Below are positions 42,670-52,671 of a DNA stretch of 64,000 bases, piece after piece (the first letter of the stretch is position 1; each line of letters opens with the position of its first letter). A program made the translations under genes and the position numbers. The stretch is from positions 22,148 to 86,147 of the forward strand of contig CACNMX010000002.1 of assembly GCA_902621675.1 (NCBI GenBank), read 5' to 3'. Under the pieces are notes generated by a model. The model had not been told where the DNA came from. It did no database searches and saw nothing but the letters and a program-made list of their open reading frames with translations. The stretch is from an uncultured Prochlorococcus sp. (lineage in GTDB: Bacteria > Cyanobacteriota > Cyanobacteriia > PCC-6307 > Cyanobiaceae).

Positions 42670-43989
42670 TTGCTTAAAAAAAAATTTATATTTCTGTTTG
42701 CGACATCCTTTTCTGGACTATTTTTAAATAATTTTGCAGAGGCAACAGTTTTAAATAATAGTTATAAAGAAGTAATTGATCATGTTTGGCAAATTGTATA
42801 TAGAGATTTTCTTGATTCAAGCGGCAAATTTCAAAAGTCCAATTGGATTAATTTAAGAAAAGAAGTTTTATCAAAAACATATTCAGATAGCAATGAAGCA
42901 TATGATGCGATTAGAGATATGCTTTCTAACTTAGATGATTCTTATACAAGATTTTTAGAACCTAAGGAATTTAATCAAATGAGAATCGATACCTCTGGTG
43001 AATTAACTGGAGTTGGTATCCAAATAGTTAAAGATAAAGACTCTGATGATTTAATAATTATTTCTCCCATAGAGGGCACCCCTGCATTTGATGCTGGAAT
43101 TAAAGCTAGAGATAAAATATTATCCATAGATGATATTTCTACTGAAGGTATGAATATTGAGGAGGCCGTGAAATTAATAAGAGGACAAAGAGGTACTAAA
43201 GTAAAGCTTGAAATTCTTAGAGGTACTAATTCCTTTTTTAAGATTTTATCAAGAGAAAAAATTGAAATAAAATCTGTATCAAGTAAAGTCAATCAAACCA
43301 AAAACGGCTTATCAATTGGCTATGTAAGAATTAAACAATTTAATGCAAATGCATCAAAAGAGACTAGAGATGCTATTAAGGATTTAGAAACAAAAAAAGT
43401 CGCAGGATATGTTCTTGACTTGAGAAGTAATCCTGGAGGTTTATTAGAATCAAGCATTGATATCTCAAGGCACTTCATTAACAAAGGAGTAATAGTAAGT
43501 ACGGTAAGTAAAGATGGTTTAAAAGAAACAAAAAAAGGAAATGGTCAAGCTTTAACAAAAAAGCCCTTAGTTGTCTTAGTTAATGAGGGTTCTGCTAGTG
43601 CTAGTGAAATAGTCTCTGGTGCAATAAAGGACAACAAAAGAGGAAAATTAGTCGGGAAGAAAACATTTGGTAAAGGTTTAGTTCAATCTATGAGAACATT
43701 AGTTGATGGTTCAGGTCTAACTGTTACAGTCGCAAAGTATTTAACTCCGAACGGCACTGATATAAACAAATCTGGAATTATTCCAGACATAGAAGTAAGA
43801 ATGAATATAAACCCTATACTTCAAAAAGAGATAGGAACTAGAAAAGATAAACAATATAGAGCTGGTGAAAAAGAGCTAATAAATATAATTAATAGAAAGA
43901 ATCAGATAAGCGAATTTAAGCCCAACACCACAAACCTTAATGCATTCCTAAAAATTAATAAGGAAGATAAAGTATTTTCATTAAATTAA
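42670..43989 (+). CDS. Carboxyl-terminal processing protease (S41, PDZ)
   Basis: PDZ domain; VNEGSASASEIVSGAIKDNKRGKLVGKKTFGKGLVQS. Confidence 0.95.
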   Translation: MLKKKFIFLFATSFSGLFLNNFAEATVLNNSYKEVIDHVWQIVYRDFLDSSGKFQKSNWINLRKEVLSKTYSDSNEAYDAIRDMLSNLDDSYTRFLEPKEFNQMRIDTSGELTGVGIQIVKDKDSDDLIIISPIEGTPAFDAGIKARDKILSIDDISTEGMNIEEAVKLIRGQRGTKVKLEILRGTNSFFKILSREKIEIKSVSSKVNQTKNGLSIGYVRIKQFNANASKETRDAIKDLETKKVAGYVLDLRSNPGGLLESSIDISRHFINKGVIVSTVSKDGLKETKKGNGQALTKKPLVVLVNEGSASASEIVSGAIKDNKRGKLVGKKTFGKGLVQSMRTLVDGSGLTVTVAKYLTPNGTDINKSGIIPDIEVRMNINPILQKEIGTRKDKQYRAGEKELINIINRKNQISEFKPNTTNLNAFLKINKEDKVFSLN

Positions 43990-44954
43990 TTACTCATATC
44001 CAGCATTCTCTTTATTGGCACATAGGCTCTTCTTATTATTTCTGGGTCTAGTTCGATAGACGGGGAATTATTTTTCAAACAATCAAGAATTTTTTCTAAA
44101 GTATTTAATTTCATATATGGACACTCGTTACATTTACAACCTTCTACATCTGGGACTTCAATAAAAATTTTATTAGGTTCTTTCTTTTTCATTTGATGAA
44201 TTATTCCAGGTTCAGTTAGTACCATGTAAGTTTTAGAAGGATCTTTACTTACAAAATCAAGCAGCTTACTTGTTGATCCAATAAAGTCTGAGAGAATTAG
44301 TAAATTTTGACTACATTCAGGATGAGCGATTACTTTTGATCCTGGATTTTGATATTTTAATTTTAGAAGTGCTTCTTCACTAAATGATTCATGAACAATG
44401 CAGCTGCCAGGCCATAATTTAAGATCTCTTCCTGAATTTTTCTGTACCCATCTCCCAAGGTTCTGATCTGGCGCAAATATTATCTTTTTATCTTCAGGTA
44501 TCTTTTTAATTAATGAGACTGCATTACTGCTTGTACATATCAGATCACTTTGAGCTTTTACTTCTGCAGTGCAATTTATATAACTTACGACATAGTGATC
44601 TGGATTTTTTTCCCTGAATTTTTGAAATTTATCTGAAGGACAATCGTCTGCTAATGAGCATCCTGCGTCAATATCTGGTAAGAGGACTGTTTTATTAGGG
44701 CTAAGTATTTTTGCGGTTTCGGCCATAAAGTGCACACCGCAAAAAATTATTATATCTGCGTCATTATTTGCAGCTTTCCTAGATAGATCTAATGAATCTC
44801 CAATAAAATCTGCAATTTCCTGAATCTCTGGAGCTTGATAATAGTGCGCAAGAATAATTGCATTAGCTTTTTTGCAACGCTCCTTTATTTCAGAAATCAA
44901 ATCCTCTTCGTTTTGAACTGATTTCTGTTTTGCAGTAGAAGTTATACTGGTCAG
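43986..44954 (-). CDS. nadA: Quinolinate synthase A
   Basis: ILAHYYQAPEIQEIADFIGDSLDLSR, GVHFMAETAKILSPNKTVLLPD, CKCNECPYMKLNTL; start extended to a putative CTG at 44954 (track TTG at 44900 is the alternative). Confidence 0.93.
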   Translation of the reverse strand: MTSITSTAKQKSVQNEEDLISEIKERCKKANAIILAHYYQAPEIQEIADFIGDSLDLSRKAANNDADIIIFCGVHFMAETAKILSPNKTVLLPDIDAGCSLADDCPSDKFQKFREKNPDHYVVSYINCTAEVKAQSDLICTSSNAVSLIKKIPEDKKIIFAPDQNLGRWVQKNSGRDLKLWPGSCIVHESFSEEALLKLKYQNPGSKVIAHPECSQNLLILSDFIGSTSKLLDFVSKDPSKTYMVLTEPGIIHQMKKKEPNKIFIEVPDVEGCKCNECPYMKLNTLEKILDCLKNNSPSIELDPEIIRRAYVPIKRMLDMSN

Positions 44955-45003
44955 GATTTAGAATATCTCTAAATAGATTATATGCCTTTAAACAGAAAAA
45001 ATT

Positions 45004-45837
45004 CTGACAAATTTAAAAATTGCTATTGTTGGTGACTGTCATGGTCAATGGTCTGAATTAGACTTGAAAGTTTTATCGATTATCAATCCAAATATTGTTT
45101 TATTTGTTGGTGATATTTCTGATGGAAGTGTCAAAATAATTAAAAAAATCAATGAGATCAAAATTCCTACTTTTGTGATTTTAGGAAATCATGATAGAGG
45201 AAAAGATTCTACAGGCGAAACTCTCTCAAAGCAGATACGTGTTCTTGGTGAAAAATATTGTGCATGGGATTTGAAAGTTTTTAATAATCAAATAAATTTA
45301 TTGTCTGCTAGACCATGTAGTTCTGGCGGCGGCTATTATCTTTCAAAAGAAGTTAAAGGCGTTTATGGACCTATAACCGAACAAGATTCAATAAATAAAA
45401 TTATCAAATGTTCAGAAGAGACTGTTGAAGAAATACCTCTTATAATTATGTCTCATGCTGGTCCTTCGGGTTTAGGTTCAGAACCTAAAAGCATTTGTGG
45501 GAAAGACTGGAAATTACCCTCTTTAGATTGGGGAGATAGAGATTTGTCTGCTGCTATTTCTCAAATACAAAAGAAAAGAAAAGTTGATCTTGTAATTTTT
45601 GGTCATATGCACAGCCGGCTTAAAAGAAATCTTGGTTTAAGAGAGATGTTTAAAATTGATAGCAAAGGAACAATGTATTTCAACACTGCTGTGGTACCAA
45701 GATATAAAACTGATGAAGATGGGAAATTGCTAATTAACTTTTCATGGATTGAGTTTGAAAATAAGGAATTAAGGCATGTTTCTCATCGATGGTATTCAGA
45801 GTCTGGTGTAATTCGTGAAGAAGATAAATTTTTTTAG
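45004..45837 (+). CDS. Metallophosphoesterase (TIGR04168-like)
   Basis: KIAIVGDCHGQWSELD metal motif lies upstream of the track start; VGDISDG, LGNHDRG, FGHMHS; start placed at CTG 45004. Confidence 0.85.
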   Translation: MTNLKIAIVGDCHGQWSELDLKVLSIINPNIVLFVGDISDGSVKIIKKINEIKIPTFVILGNHDRGKDSTGETLSKQIRVLGEKYCAWDLKVFNNQINLLSARPCSSGGGYYLSKEVKGVYGPITEQDSINKIIKCSEETVEEIPLIIMSHAGPSGLGSEPKSICGKDWKLPSLDWGDRDLSAAISQIQKKRKVDLVIFGHMHSRLKRNLGLREMFKIDSKGTMYFNTAVVPRYKTDEDGKLLINFSWIEFENKELRHVSHRWYSESGVIREEDKFF

Positions 45838-45860
45838 GATTAAATATCTCTGATCATATT

Positions 45861-46658
45861 TTAAGTATTTTTGGGCTTTTCATATCTTGAAAATAATGTT
45901 TGAGATAAGATATAACCCGCAATTCCTGCGGCTGTAAAAGCTAAACCATTTTTAAATAAAGGTAATAAATCATTTGTTCTGGATATTATTGGTGCCAAAC
46001 CAAAAATTCCAAATAACATTCCCCATAAAGGAGAAAGAAGAGCTAAAAATCCAATTGATATGACTTGACCTTCTTTTCTTGGGGCAGATGCGAAACCTGC
46101 TACTAAACCTCCAAGAATCGATGTACATAAAGTCCATATATATTGCTCTTTGGGTAGGCCAGGGACAACTTGGCATCCTCCTCTTTCGAGGCAAATCTTT
46201 ACTGAATCAATTGCATCTAATACTGCACCATCCTCACCATGATCTTTAACGTAGTATTGGTTGCCAAATCTTGTTTGAAGTTCAACCCAAAATAACCTTG
46301 GCATAAAATTAAAGTAAGCCTCTCCTACGTTAAAGTTCAGTAAATTTCCCCCTCTAGGATCCGCAACTATCAACAAACTTGTCTCATCTAAATCCCAATA
46401 GTCCTTTATTGCACTACCAGGAGAACTTTCAAACTGAGATAAATATTTAATTTTCCACCCACTTTCAATTTCTAGATTGTTGAGATTTTCCTCTAAAGAT
46501 TTTTTCTGATTAGGGCTTAATGTTTTAGCTAAATCAATTACTGGTGTTTTTTCTTCTGGTAAGAGATTTGGATTATTTATAGCGAAAACGGGTTTATGTG
46601 AAATTAAAACTAATATAGATAGAAATATTCCTAATAAATAGTTAATCTTTGAAGGCAT
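45861..46658 (-). CDS. TPM-domain (Psb32-like) membrane protein
   Basis: PVIDLAKTLSPNQKKSLEENLNNLEIESGWKIKYLSQF... TPM fold; C-terminal TMs. Confidence 0.75.
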   Translation of the reverse strand: MPSKINYLLGIFLSILVLISHKPVFAINNPNLLPEEKTPVIDLAKTLSPNQKKSLEENLNNLEIESGWKIKYLSQFESSPGSAIKDYWDLDETSLLIVADPRGGNLLNFNVGEAYFNFMPRLFWVELQTRFGNQYYVKDHGEDGAVLDAIDSVKICLERGGCQVVPGLPKEQYIWTLCTSILGGLVAGFASAPRKEGQVISIGFLALLSPLWGMLFGIFGLAPIISRTNDLLPLFKNGLAFTAAGIAGYILSQTLFSRYEKPKNT

Positions 46659-46689
46659 AAATAAGTTTTGTCTCTCTATATTTTCGCCG

Positions 46690-47880
46690 ATGAATAGCTT
46701 ACCCGCGAATAATCCAGATTGGTTAGTAAAAAAAATAATAAAAATGGGTGGGACTATAAGTTTTTATGACTTTATGAATTTTGCATTAAATGATCCTATT
46801 AATGGTTATTACGGCAGCGGTAAAGTTGAGTTAGGCGTTCGAGGGGATTTTGTCACATCACCATCTTTATCTGATGATTTTGCTTTTTTGGTTGGTAAAC
46901 AAATAGAAGATTGGTTGATTCAGTTCAAAAGTAGTTTTTTATCTAATGAGACATTATCTGTAACTGAATTTGGAGCTGGAGATGGAAGCTTTATGAGTGG
47001 ATTAATTAAATATTTTTTAGAAAACAGCAAGAATTTTTTAGAAGGAGTTTCTTTTGTAATTATTGAACCTAATGAAGGGATGGTAGAAAAACAAAAAAAT
47101 AAATTGGAGGAATTTTTGAACTTAGGTATTGATATTTTATGGAAAGGTTTGGATGAAGTCGAGGAAAATAATATAAATGGAATAGTTCTAGCAAATGAGG
47201 TTTTGGATGCTTTGCCAGTAGAAAGAATAACCTTCTCAAAGGGAAAACTAATTCGACAGGCAGTTTCTATAGACAAAAAATCTCATAAATTATTTTTTGA
47301 TAAAATGCCAATTACATGTGAATTGGAAAAAAGTTTTGAACTTGCTAAAAGTGAGTTGGGAATAACTATTCCGCCTGAAGATGCTCTTGAAGGGTGGACG
47401 ACAGAATGGCATGTAGATAACTCAAAATGGTTAGAAACTATTTATGGGAAAATCAATAATGGTATTTTATTGATAATTGATTACGCTAAAGAAGCAAAAA
47501 AATACTATAACTCTAGGAATTCAGATGGGACGATAGTTTCATATGAAAATCAAAAAATGAAGAATAATGTCCTAGATTCTCCTGGAAATTGCGATTTAAC
47601 ATCTCATGTGTGCATAGAAACTTTAATTAATGATGCTGAGACTCTTGGATTTAATACTGATGGCGTAACTAAACAAGGAGAGGCTTTGTTGGCGCTTGGA
47701 TTGGCTGAGAGACTTAATGGGATTCAGAAAGAATTTAAGGAGAATTTATCAAATGCTCTTTTAAGAAGAGAGGCATTACTTAGACTCGTAGATCCTGTTT
47801 GTTTAGGTGATTTTAAGTGGTTTGTTTTTAAAAAGTTTAATGAGAAGAAAATGAATATAAATTCAGCCTGTTTGCGTTAA
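46690..47880 (+). CDS. SAM-dependent methyltransferase, NDUFAF7/MidA (DUF185) family
   Basis: [50 protein letters not shown]. Confidence 0.9.
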   Translation: MNSLPANNPDWLVKKIIKMGGTISFYDFMNFALNDPINGYYGSGKVELGVRGDFVTSPSLSDDFAFLVGKQIEDWLIQFKSSFLSNETLSVTEFGAGDGSFMSGLIKYFLENSKNFLEGVSFVIIEPNEGMVEKQKNKLEEFLNLGIDILWKGLDEVEENNINGIVLANEVLDALPVERITFSKGKLIRQAVSIDKKSHKLFFDKMPITCELEKSFELAKSELGITIPPEDALEGWTTEWHVDNSKWLETIYGKINNGILLIIDYAKEAKKYYNSRNSDGTIVSYENQKMKNNVLDSPGNCDLTSHVCIETLINDAETLGFNTDGVTKQGEALLALGLAERLNGIQKEFKENLSNALLRREALLRLVDPVCLGDFKWFVFKKFNEKKMNINSACLR

Positions 47881-48968
47881 GAAAAAAACTTTAAAAATAA
47901 TGAATCTTCTACGTCATCATATATATCAACAGCACCAATTTCTTTCGGTAATATAAATCTCATTTTGCCATCACGAACTTTTTTATCACCCATAAGTATT
48001 GTTAGAACATCTTCTTTATTTATTGCGGGGATCTCGGTAGGAAGATCAAAACTCTCTAAGAGAATTCGCTGTCTCTCTAATTCTTCTTTAGACCATAACC
48101 CTTTTTCAATTGCTATTTTTCCGACAATATTCATACCAATTGATATTGCCTCTCCATGCAGAAATTTGCCGTATCCACATAAATTTTCAATAACGTGACC
48201 AAAAGAATGACCATAATTCAATATTGCTCTAACACCATTTTCATGTTCGTCTTGAGAAACAACATTAGACTTTGTTTTAATTGAACTATTAATTATTTTA
48301 ATTAAATATTCATTTTTGAGATTTATAAGTTCATTTTTGTTTTTTTCAATTTCTAAGTATTCGAAAAGTTCTTTATCTCTTATTACTCCGTATTTTATTA
48401 CTTCGGCCATACCTGCACTAAATTCTCTTTTGGGCAAACTTTTTAAAGTTTCAGGATCAATAAAAACTGCTTTAGGTTGATTGAAAGCTCCAATTAAATT
48501 CTTACCTTTTGGATGATTTACTCCTGTTTTTCCTCCCACAGATGAATCAACCATTGATAATAATGTTGTTGGAATCTGAATATATTCGATACCTCTCAGC
48601 CAAGTCGCAGCAGCAAAACCACTTACATCTCCAACAATTCCTCCTCCAAGAGCAATAATTATTGAATTTCTATCTAAGCCAAATTCAAATGCTACATCAT
48701 ATATTTCACTTAAGGTTTTTAAGTTTTTATGTGATTCTCCAGCCTTGATAAGGAACATTTTGGCCTGAAATTTATTATCTTTTAAATTATTTAAGAATTT
48801 CTCACCATACAAATTTGATATTTCTTCATTTGAAATCACAAGTATTTTTCTTTTCTTTGTTATTCCAATTTTTAAGAGTTCTTCGCTGATATTATTCAGT
48901 ATCCCTGCTTCTAAAGTTACTTCGTATGACTTATCACCTAATGGGACTAATATTTTTCTCTTATTCAC
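47877..48968 (-). CDS. aroB: 3-dehydroquinate synthase
   Basis: [55 protein letters not shown]. Confidence 0.97.
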   Translation of the reverse strand: MNKRKILVPLGDKSYEVTLEAGILNNISEELLKIGITKKRKILVISNEEISNLYGEKFLNNLKDNKFQAKMFLIKAGESHKNLKTLSEIYDVAFEFGLDRNSIIIALGGGIVGDVSGFAAATWLRGIEYIQIPTTLLSMVDSSVGGKTGVNHPKGKNLIGAFNQPKAVFIDPETLKSLPKREFSAGMAEVIKYGVIRDKELFEYLEIEKNKNELINLKNEYLIKIINSSIKTKSNVVSQDEHENGVRAILNYGHSFGHVIENLCGYGKFLHGEAISIGMNIVGKIAIEKGLWSKEELERQRILLESFDLPTEIPAINKEDVLTILMGDKKVRDGKMRFILPKEIGAVDIYDDVEDSLFLKFFS

Positions 48969-49093
48969 AATTGATTACCTAGTTAAAATTTATAAATATT
49001 TGGTATTAAATACTTTATATATTAGCAAAATCTAAGCTCTAGATCCTTAAAAATTCAGTTGTTAAGAATTAGAAATGGTAATAAAATCATGCT

Positions 49094-50284
49094 ATGAGTT
49101 TTAAAAAAAATATAAACGATATCAAGAAAAATTATTCCCTAGGAATAATTGGAGGTGGTCAACTGGCATTGATGTTAACCGAGGCAGCAAAAAAAAGAGA
49201 TTTAGAAGTATGTGTGCAAACAAAATCTTGTGATGATCCTGCCGGTTCAAAAGCAGATCATGTCATAGAAGCTGATCCTTTAAAGATAAGAGGGAATAAA
49301 TCATTAATTAATGAGTGTGAAAAAATAATTTTTGAAAATGAATGGATAAAAATTGATAAATTAAATTTAATTAGCAATAAAGATATTTTTGTTCCAAGCC
49401 TTAATGCAATTAAGCCATTAGTTGATAGGTTTTCTCAAAAAAAATTAATAGATAGAATGAATATTCCCTGTCCAAAATGGATAAGTATTGAAGATTTTAA
49501 AAAACTCTCGGATGAGGAAATCAATAATTGGACTTTTCCTCTAATGGCAAAATCAAATAAAGGTGGATATGACGGCAAAGGGAACAGAAAAATAAAGACA
49601 AAAGAAGATTTAGATTCTTTTTTAACAGAGAATAGTTCTAATGAATGGTTAATAGAAGAATGGATAGAGTATGAAAAAGAACTGGCTCTTGTTGGCTCGA
49701 GAGATAGGACCGGTAAGATAAGATTCTTTCCAATAGTTGAGACATTCCAATCAAACCATGTTTGTGATTGGGTTCTTGCACCTGGAACAAATGAATATGA
49801 TTTGAACTTATTTGCAATAAATATTTTCTCTTCAATAGTCAATGAACTTAATTACGTTGGAGTTTTAGCTATTGAATTCTTCTATGGCCATAATGGTCTT
49901 TTAATTAATGAAATAGCTCCTAGAACACATAACTCAGCTCATTTCTCTATTGAAGCTTGTACTTCAAGTCAGTTTGATCAATATGTTTGCATTTCTTCTG
50001 GGATAATGCCACCTGAAATTAAAATGAACTGTGAAGGGGCAATTATGATAAATTTGCTGGGATTAAAAAAGAACTTCCCAATCTCAATGGAAACCAGAAT
50101 TAAAATGTTATCTGAAATTGAGGGTTCTAATATTCATTGTTACGGAAAATCTCGAGAAATTCTGGGAAGAAAAATGGCTCACATTACATTTTTATTAAAT
50201 GGTAAAACGCATTCAGAAAGATATGATGAGGCACAAGTTTTGTTAACTATGGTACGAGACATATGGCCATCTCCAAATGGATAA
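49094..50284 (+). CDS. purK: N5-carboxyaminoimidazole ribonucleotide synthase
   Basis: LGIIGGGQLALMLTEAAKK; ATP-grasp KSNKGGYDGKGN; NEIAPRTHNSAHFSIEAC. Confidence 0.96.
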   Translation: MSFKKNINDIKKNYSLGIIGGGQLALMLTEAAKKRDLEVCVQTKSCDDPAGSKADHVIEADPLKIRGNKSLINECEKIIFENEWIKIDKLNLISNKDIFVPSLNAIKPLVDRFSQKKLIDRMNIPCPKWISIEDFKKLSDEEINNWTFPLMAKSNKGGYDGKGNRKIKTKEDLDSFLTENSSNEWLIEEWIEYEKELALVGSRDRTGKIRFFPIVETFQSNHVCDWVLAPGTNEYDLNLFAINIFSSIVNELNYVGVLAIEFFYGHNGLLINEIAPRTHNSAHFSIEACTSSQFDQYVCISSGIMPPEIKMNCEGAIMINLLGLKKNFPISMETRIKMLSEIEGSNIHCYGKSREILGRKMAHITFLLNGKTHSERYDEAQVLLTMVRDIWPSPNG

Positions 50285-50302
50285 AAAAATAAGTTAGAGT
50301 TA

Positions 50303-50484
50303 AGTCACTGGATCTTTGGTTAAGTTCTTCTTTATGTGCTCTGATCTGACTCTCTTTCGACATGAGGAGACTGTCGTGATGCGGTAGTAAACCGATCTTG
50401 TAATCGGAAACGAAAGCCCACTTTGAATCCTCTTCTGGCATTTCCAGGTCGATGCAGCAGAGAACTGACGGGGATCCGGTGTTA
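50303..50484 (+). ncRNA. ssrS: 6S RNA (candidate)
   Basis: Directly downstream of purK, a known cyanobacterial 6S (ssaA) location; closing stem CACTGGATC/GATCCGGTG; internal hairpin CGACATGAGGAGACTGTCG; followed by a terminator. Ends approximate. Confidence 0.75.
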
Positions 50485-50533
50485 CCTATCAAACTGCTTG
50501 CAATAACAAGCTTTTGGTAGGTATTTTATTTTT
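50483..50533 (+). terminator. Rho-independent terminator after the 6S RNA candidate
   Basis: ACCTATCAAACTGCTTG-CAATAA-CAAGCTTTTGGTAGGT then TATTTTATTTTTTT. Confidence 0.8.
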
Positions 50534-50593
50534 TTGGAAGAACTGAGCTGTTCTTATTCTCTGTCATTGTAAATAATTTATTTGCCAAAATAC

Positions 50594-50623
50594 TTGACGA
50601 TCTATTTCTAATGTATCTATATT
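50594..50623 (+). promoter_or_regulatory. Sigma70-type promoter, copy A
   Basis: TTGACG - 18 nt - TATATT; same arrangement as copy B at 53043. Confidence 0.6.
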
Positions 50624-50648
50624 AATAGTACACATGTATTATTATGTA

Positions 50649-50948
50649 ATGACTTTAGGAGGAGCTGATGTTTGGACTAATTTTTCTTACGGTTATCGTA
50701 ATGAGTCCCCAAGTGGTTGGTTGCTTAGCCCAGACCGCAGAAGATTAATGTTATTTATAAGGAATAAAAAATCTCCAAGAAATAGTATGAGAATTTTTGC
50801 TCATACATATTATGCAAATGATCTTGGTGAGCCAAAGGCAATTAAATCATCCACTCAAATGTATTTGGATAATGCTTGGGATAAATGGCATGACCTTCAA
50901 TTAGAAGGTTGGACTTTTGAAGAACTTGAATTACCTGAATCTGTATGA
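50649..50948 (+). CDS. Hypothetical small protein A, paralog of the gene at 53095
   Basis: MTLGGADVWTNFSYGYRNESPSGWLLSPDRRRLMLFIRN...; start moved to the second ATG to match the paralog start. Confidence 0.7.
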   Translation: MTLGGADVWTNFSYGYRNESPSGWLLSPDRRRLMLFIRNKKSPRNSMRIFAHTYYANDLGEPKAIKSSTQMYLDNAWDKWHDLQLEGWTFEELELPESV

Positions 50949-51085
50949 CTAACTTAAATCCAATCAAAAAGAAATTATCAAAAATAGATAGAAAGATATC
51001 TATGCAAGACCCATCAAAATTATTAGCAGAATTTTTTAATGGTGTTGTCATTGAACTTGATGAAGAATATAAATATGACTCATAA
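50945..51085 (+). CDS. 46-aa hypothetical protein, overlaps the previous gene by ATGA
   Basis: MTNLNPIKKKLSKIDRKISMQDPSKLLAEFFNGVVIELDEEYKYDS, read by hand; 4-nt stop/start overlap. Confidence 0.6.
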   Translation: MTNLNPIKKKLSKIDRKISMQDPSKLLAEFFNGVVIELDEEYKYDS

Positions 51086-51227
51086 AGAATTGATAGATCA
51101 AGTTTCCGCAAATTTATTTAAACAAAGTGGAAAGTTAGAAAGCCGAAGATCTTGGTTGGCGATGAGAAATTATCTTGAACAATTAGATACCGAACAACTT
51201 AAATCCATACTTAAGGACCACGGATGA
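51075..51227 (+). CDS. 50-aa hypothetical protein, overlaps the previous gene by 11 nt
   Basis: MTHKELIDQVSANLFKQSGKLESRRSWLAMRNYLEQLDTEQLKSILKDHG; start revised from 51039. Confidence 0.65.
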   Translation: MTHKELIDQVSANLFKQSGKLESRRSWLAMRNYLEQLDTEQLKSILKDHG

Positions 51228-51237
51228 TTTAAAAACT

Positions 51238-51351
51238 TTATTTAGTTTTTATTTTTTTCTTAATTCTCAGAAAACCGTAAGTTGCAAAGCCAACCAAAAA
51301 CATATCTAAGTAAATATGCCAAGTAGGAAAAATCTGGTGTATTAATTCCAT
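51238..51351 (-). CDS. 37-aa single-TM peptide (not in ORF track)
   Basis: MELIHQIFPTWHIYLDMFLVGFATYGFLRIKKKIKTK. Confidence 0.5.
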   Translation of the reverse strand: MELIHQIFPTWHIYLDMFLVGFATYGFLRIKKKIKTK

Positions 51352-52100
51352 TAACGTTTTATTGCCACTTGCCAATAAGGATAATCTAAATTTGATTTTT
51401 CTCTCATCAATTGTAATTTTCTAGAATTTATTTTTACTACTATTCCATCTGTTGGATATTTACTAAAAAGTTTCCCTTCTAGCCATTGTTTTCTAAATAC
51501 TTCAACTTGGCTCGTAAAGTTGCATGAAATATCCTGAGGGATCGTGAAGCCAAGCTTTGAAAGACTCTTTTTGGACTCATATTGGTTAAGTGTTGAATTA
51601 AGTATTTGAAATGCGCAGAAGCTAAGACTTTCAGAAAATCCTTCTTTAGCTCTTAGAAAGCCAGAAGCGATTCTCTGGGAGATATTTGGAATTTCGTTGG
51701 GTGCATATAATTCACCTCTAACTTGAAGAACTCCTCGTAAAGGAAGATTATTGGGAATGTCTTGGACTTTAATAAGTTTACTAGTAACGTCTGCCCCTTT
51801 TCTTGAAATTGCTTTCTCCAGTGTTCCATCCCTATATTGCAAAGCAACAGCACAACCATCAATTTTTGGTTCAATTAATAATCTGGTATCTACTAATAAT
51901 CCTTTCAAAAATTCATCTATTGAATCCTTTTCTAATGTAGGTAAAACTAGTTTATTTTTCTTTTTAAAGTAATCACAATAAGGGTTTGTTCTTAATAAAT
52001 TTTTCTCAAGTTGGTCGAACTGCTTATCAGAGATTAAAGCATTACCATTTCTATAATTATCGTCATACCATTCAATTCGTTCTTCTAAATAAGTCTTCAT
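51351..52100 (-). CDS. Stand-alone NAD+-dependent DNA ligase adenylation-domain protein
   Basis: Ia/NTase order preserved: WYDDNYRNGNALISDKQFDQLEK, EPKIDGCAVALQYRDG (KxDG), RGELY, DGIVVKI, YWQVAIK; protein ends there. Confidence 0.78.
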   Translation of the reverse strand: MKTYLEERIEWYDDNYRNGNALISDKQFDQLEKNLLRTNPYCDYFKKKNKLVLPTLEKDSIDEFLKGLLVDTRLLIEPKIDGCAVALQYRDGTLEKAISRKGADVTSKLIKVQDIPNNLPLRGVLQVRGELYAPNEIPNISQRIASGFLRAKEGFSESLSFCAFQILNSTLNQYESKKSLSKLGFTIPQDISCNFTSQVEVFRKQWLEGKLFSKYPTDGIVVKINSRKLQLMREKSNLDYPYWQVAIKR

Positions 52101-52307
52101 TTAATACGATGGCTTTAGTTTTTGGCTAGGTATCCAACTTGGTTTATCTATAATCCATTTTTCTCTATCTTCATATTTAACAGTCCATAAAAGAAATGAA
52201 GAAATTTCTTTTAGAGTTATGCCAACCAAATATCTTGTTTTTGGACTTATTGATATAAATCCAATTAATAATATTAATAAAATAAGCTTAAAAATATATT
52301 TAATCAT
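52101..52307 (-). CDS. 68-aa membrane protein
   Basis: ORF directly upstream of the ligase-like gene; N-terminal TM. Confidence 0.55.
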   Translation of the reverse strand: MIKYIFKLILLILLIGFISISPKTRYLVGITLKEISSFLLWTVKYEDREKWIIDKPSWIPSQKLKPSY

Positions 52308-52339
52308 TTAAAAACTCATCGTAATTTTTGCGAACTTTT

Positions 52340-52597
52340 TTAATTAATGCAATTCTTATAACCTTCAATCTTCGCTAGTTCATCAATATTCAAACCTGTT
52401 TCTTCTAGTAAGGTTTCTCCTATATCGTCCTTATTAAATTTAGTTAAAGCTCCTTTTGTAGAGTACTTAACACATTGGTTTTTGTATTTTGCTTCTTTGA
52501 CAACAGGAGATAAATAAAAACCAAACAAGATGATAAAAGCTCCAAAGGTTACAACTTTTCTATGGTTTTTCCACCATTCATAAAATTTATTGGACAC
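52340..52597 (-). CDS. 85-aa single-TM hypothetical protein
   Basis: TM FGAFIILFGFYLSPVV; two Cys in the C-terminal part. Confidence 0.55.
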   Translation of the reverse strand: MSNKFYEWWKNHRKVVTFGAFIILFGFYLSPVVKEAKYKNQCVKYSTKGALTKFNKDDIGETLLEETGLNIDELAKIEGYKNCIN

Positions 52598-52671
52598 GAA
52601 AAATAAATTACTATTTTCTATTTTAAATTTATTTTAAACAAATTACTTTAGAAATTTAAGGATTGGTTAAT

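Noticed and set aside
49435-49842. 135-aa minus-strand ORF
   Set aside because: Shadow of purK; composition typical of an antisense frame.
50247-50492. 81-aa minus-strand ORF
   Set aside because: Antisense to the 6S RNA candidate and the purK 3' end; no domain, overlaps RNA structure.
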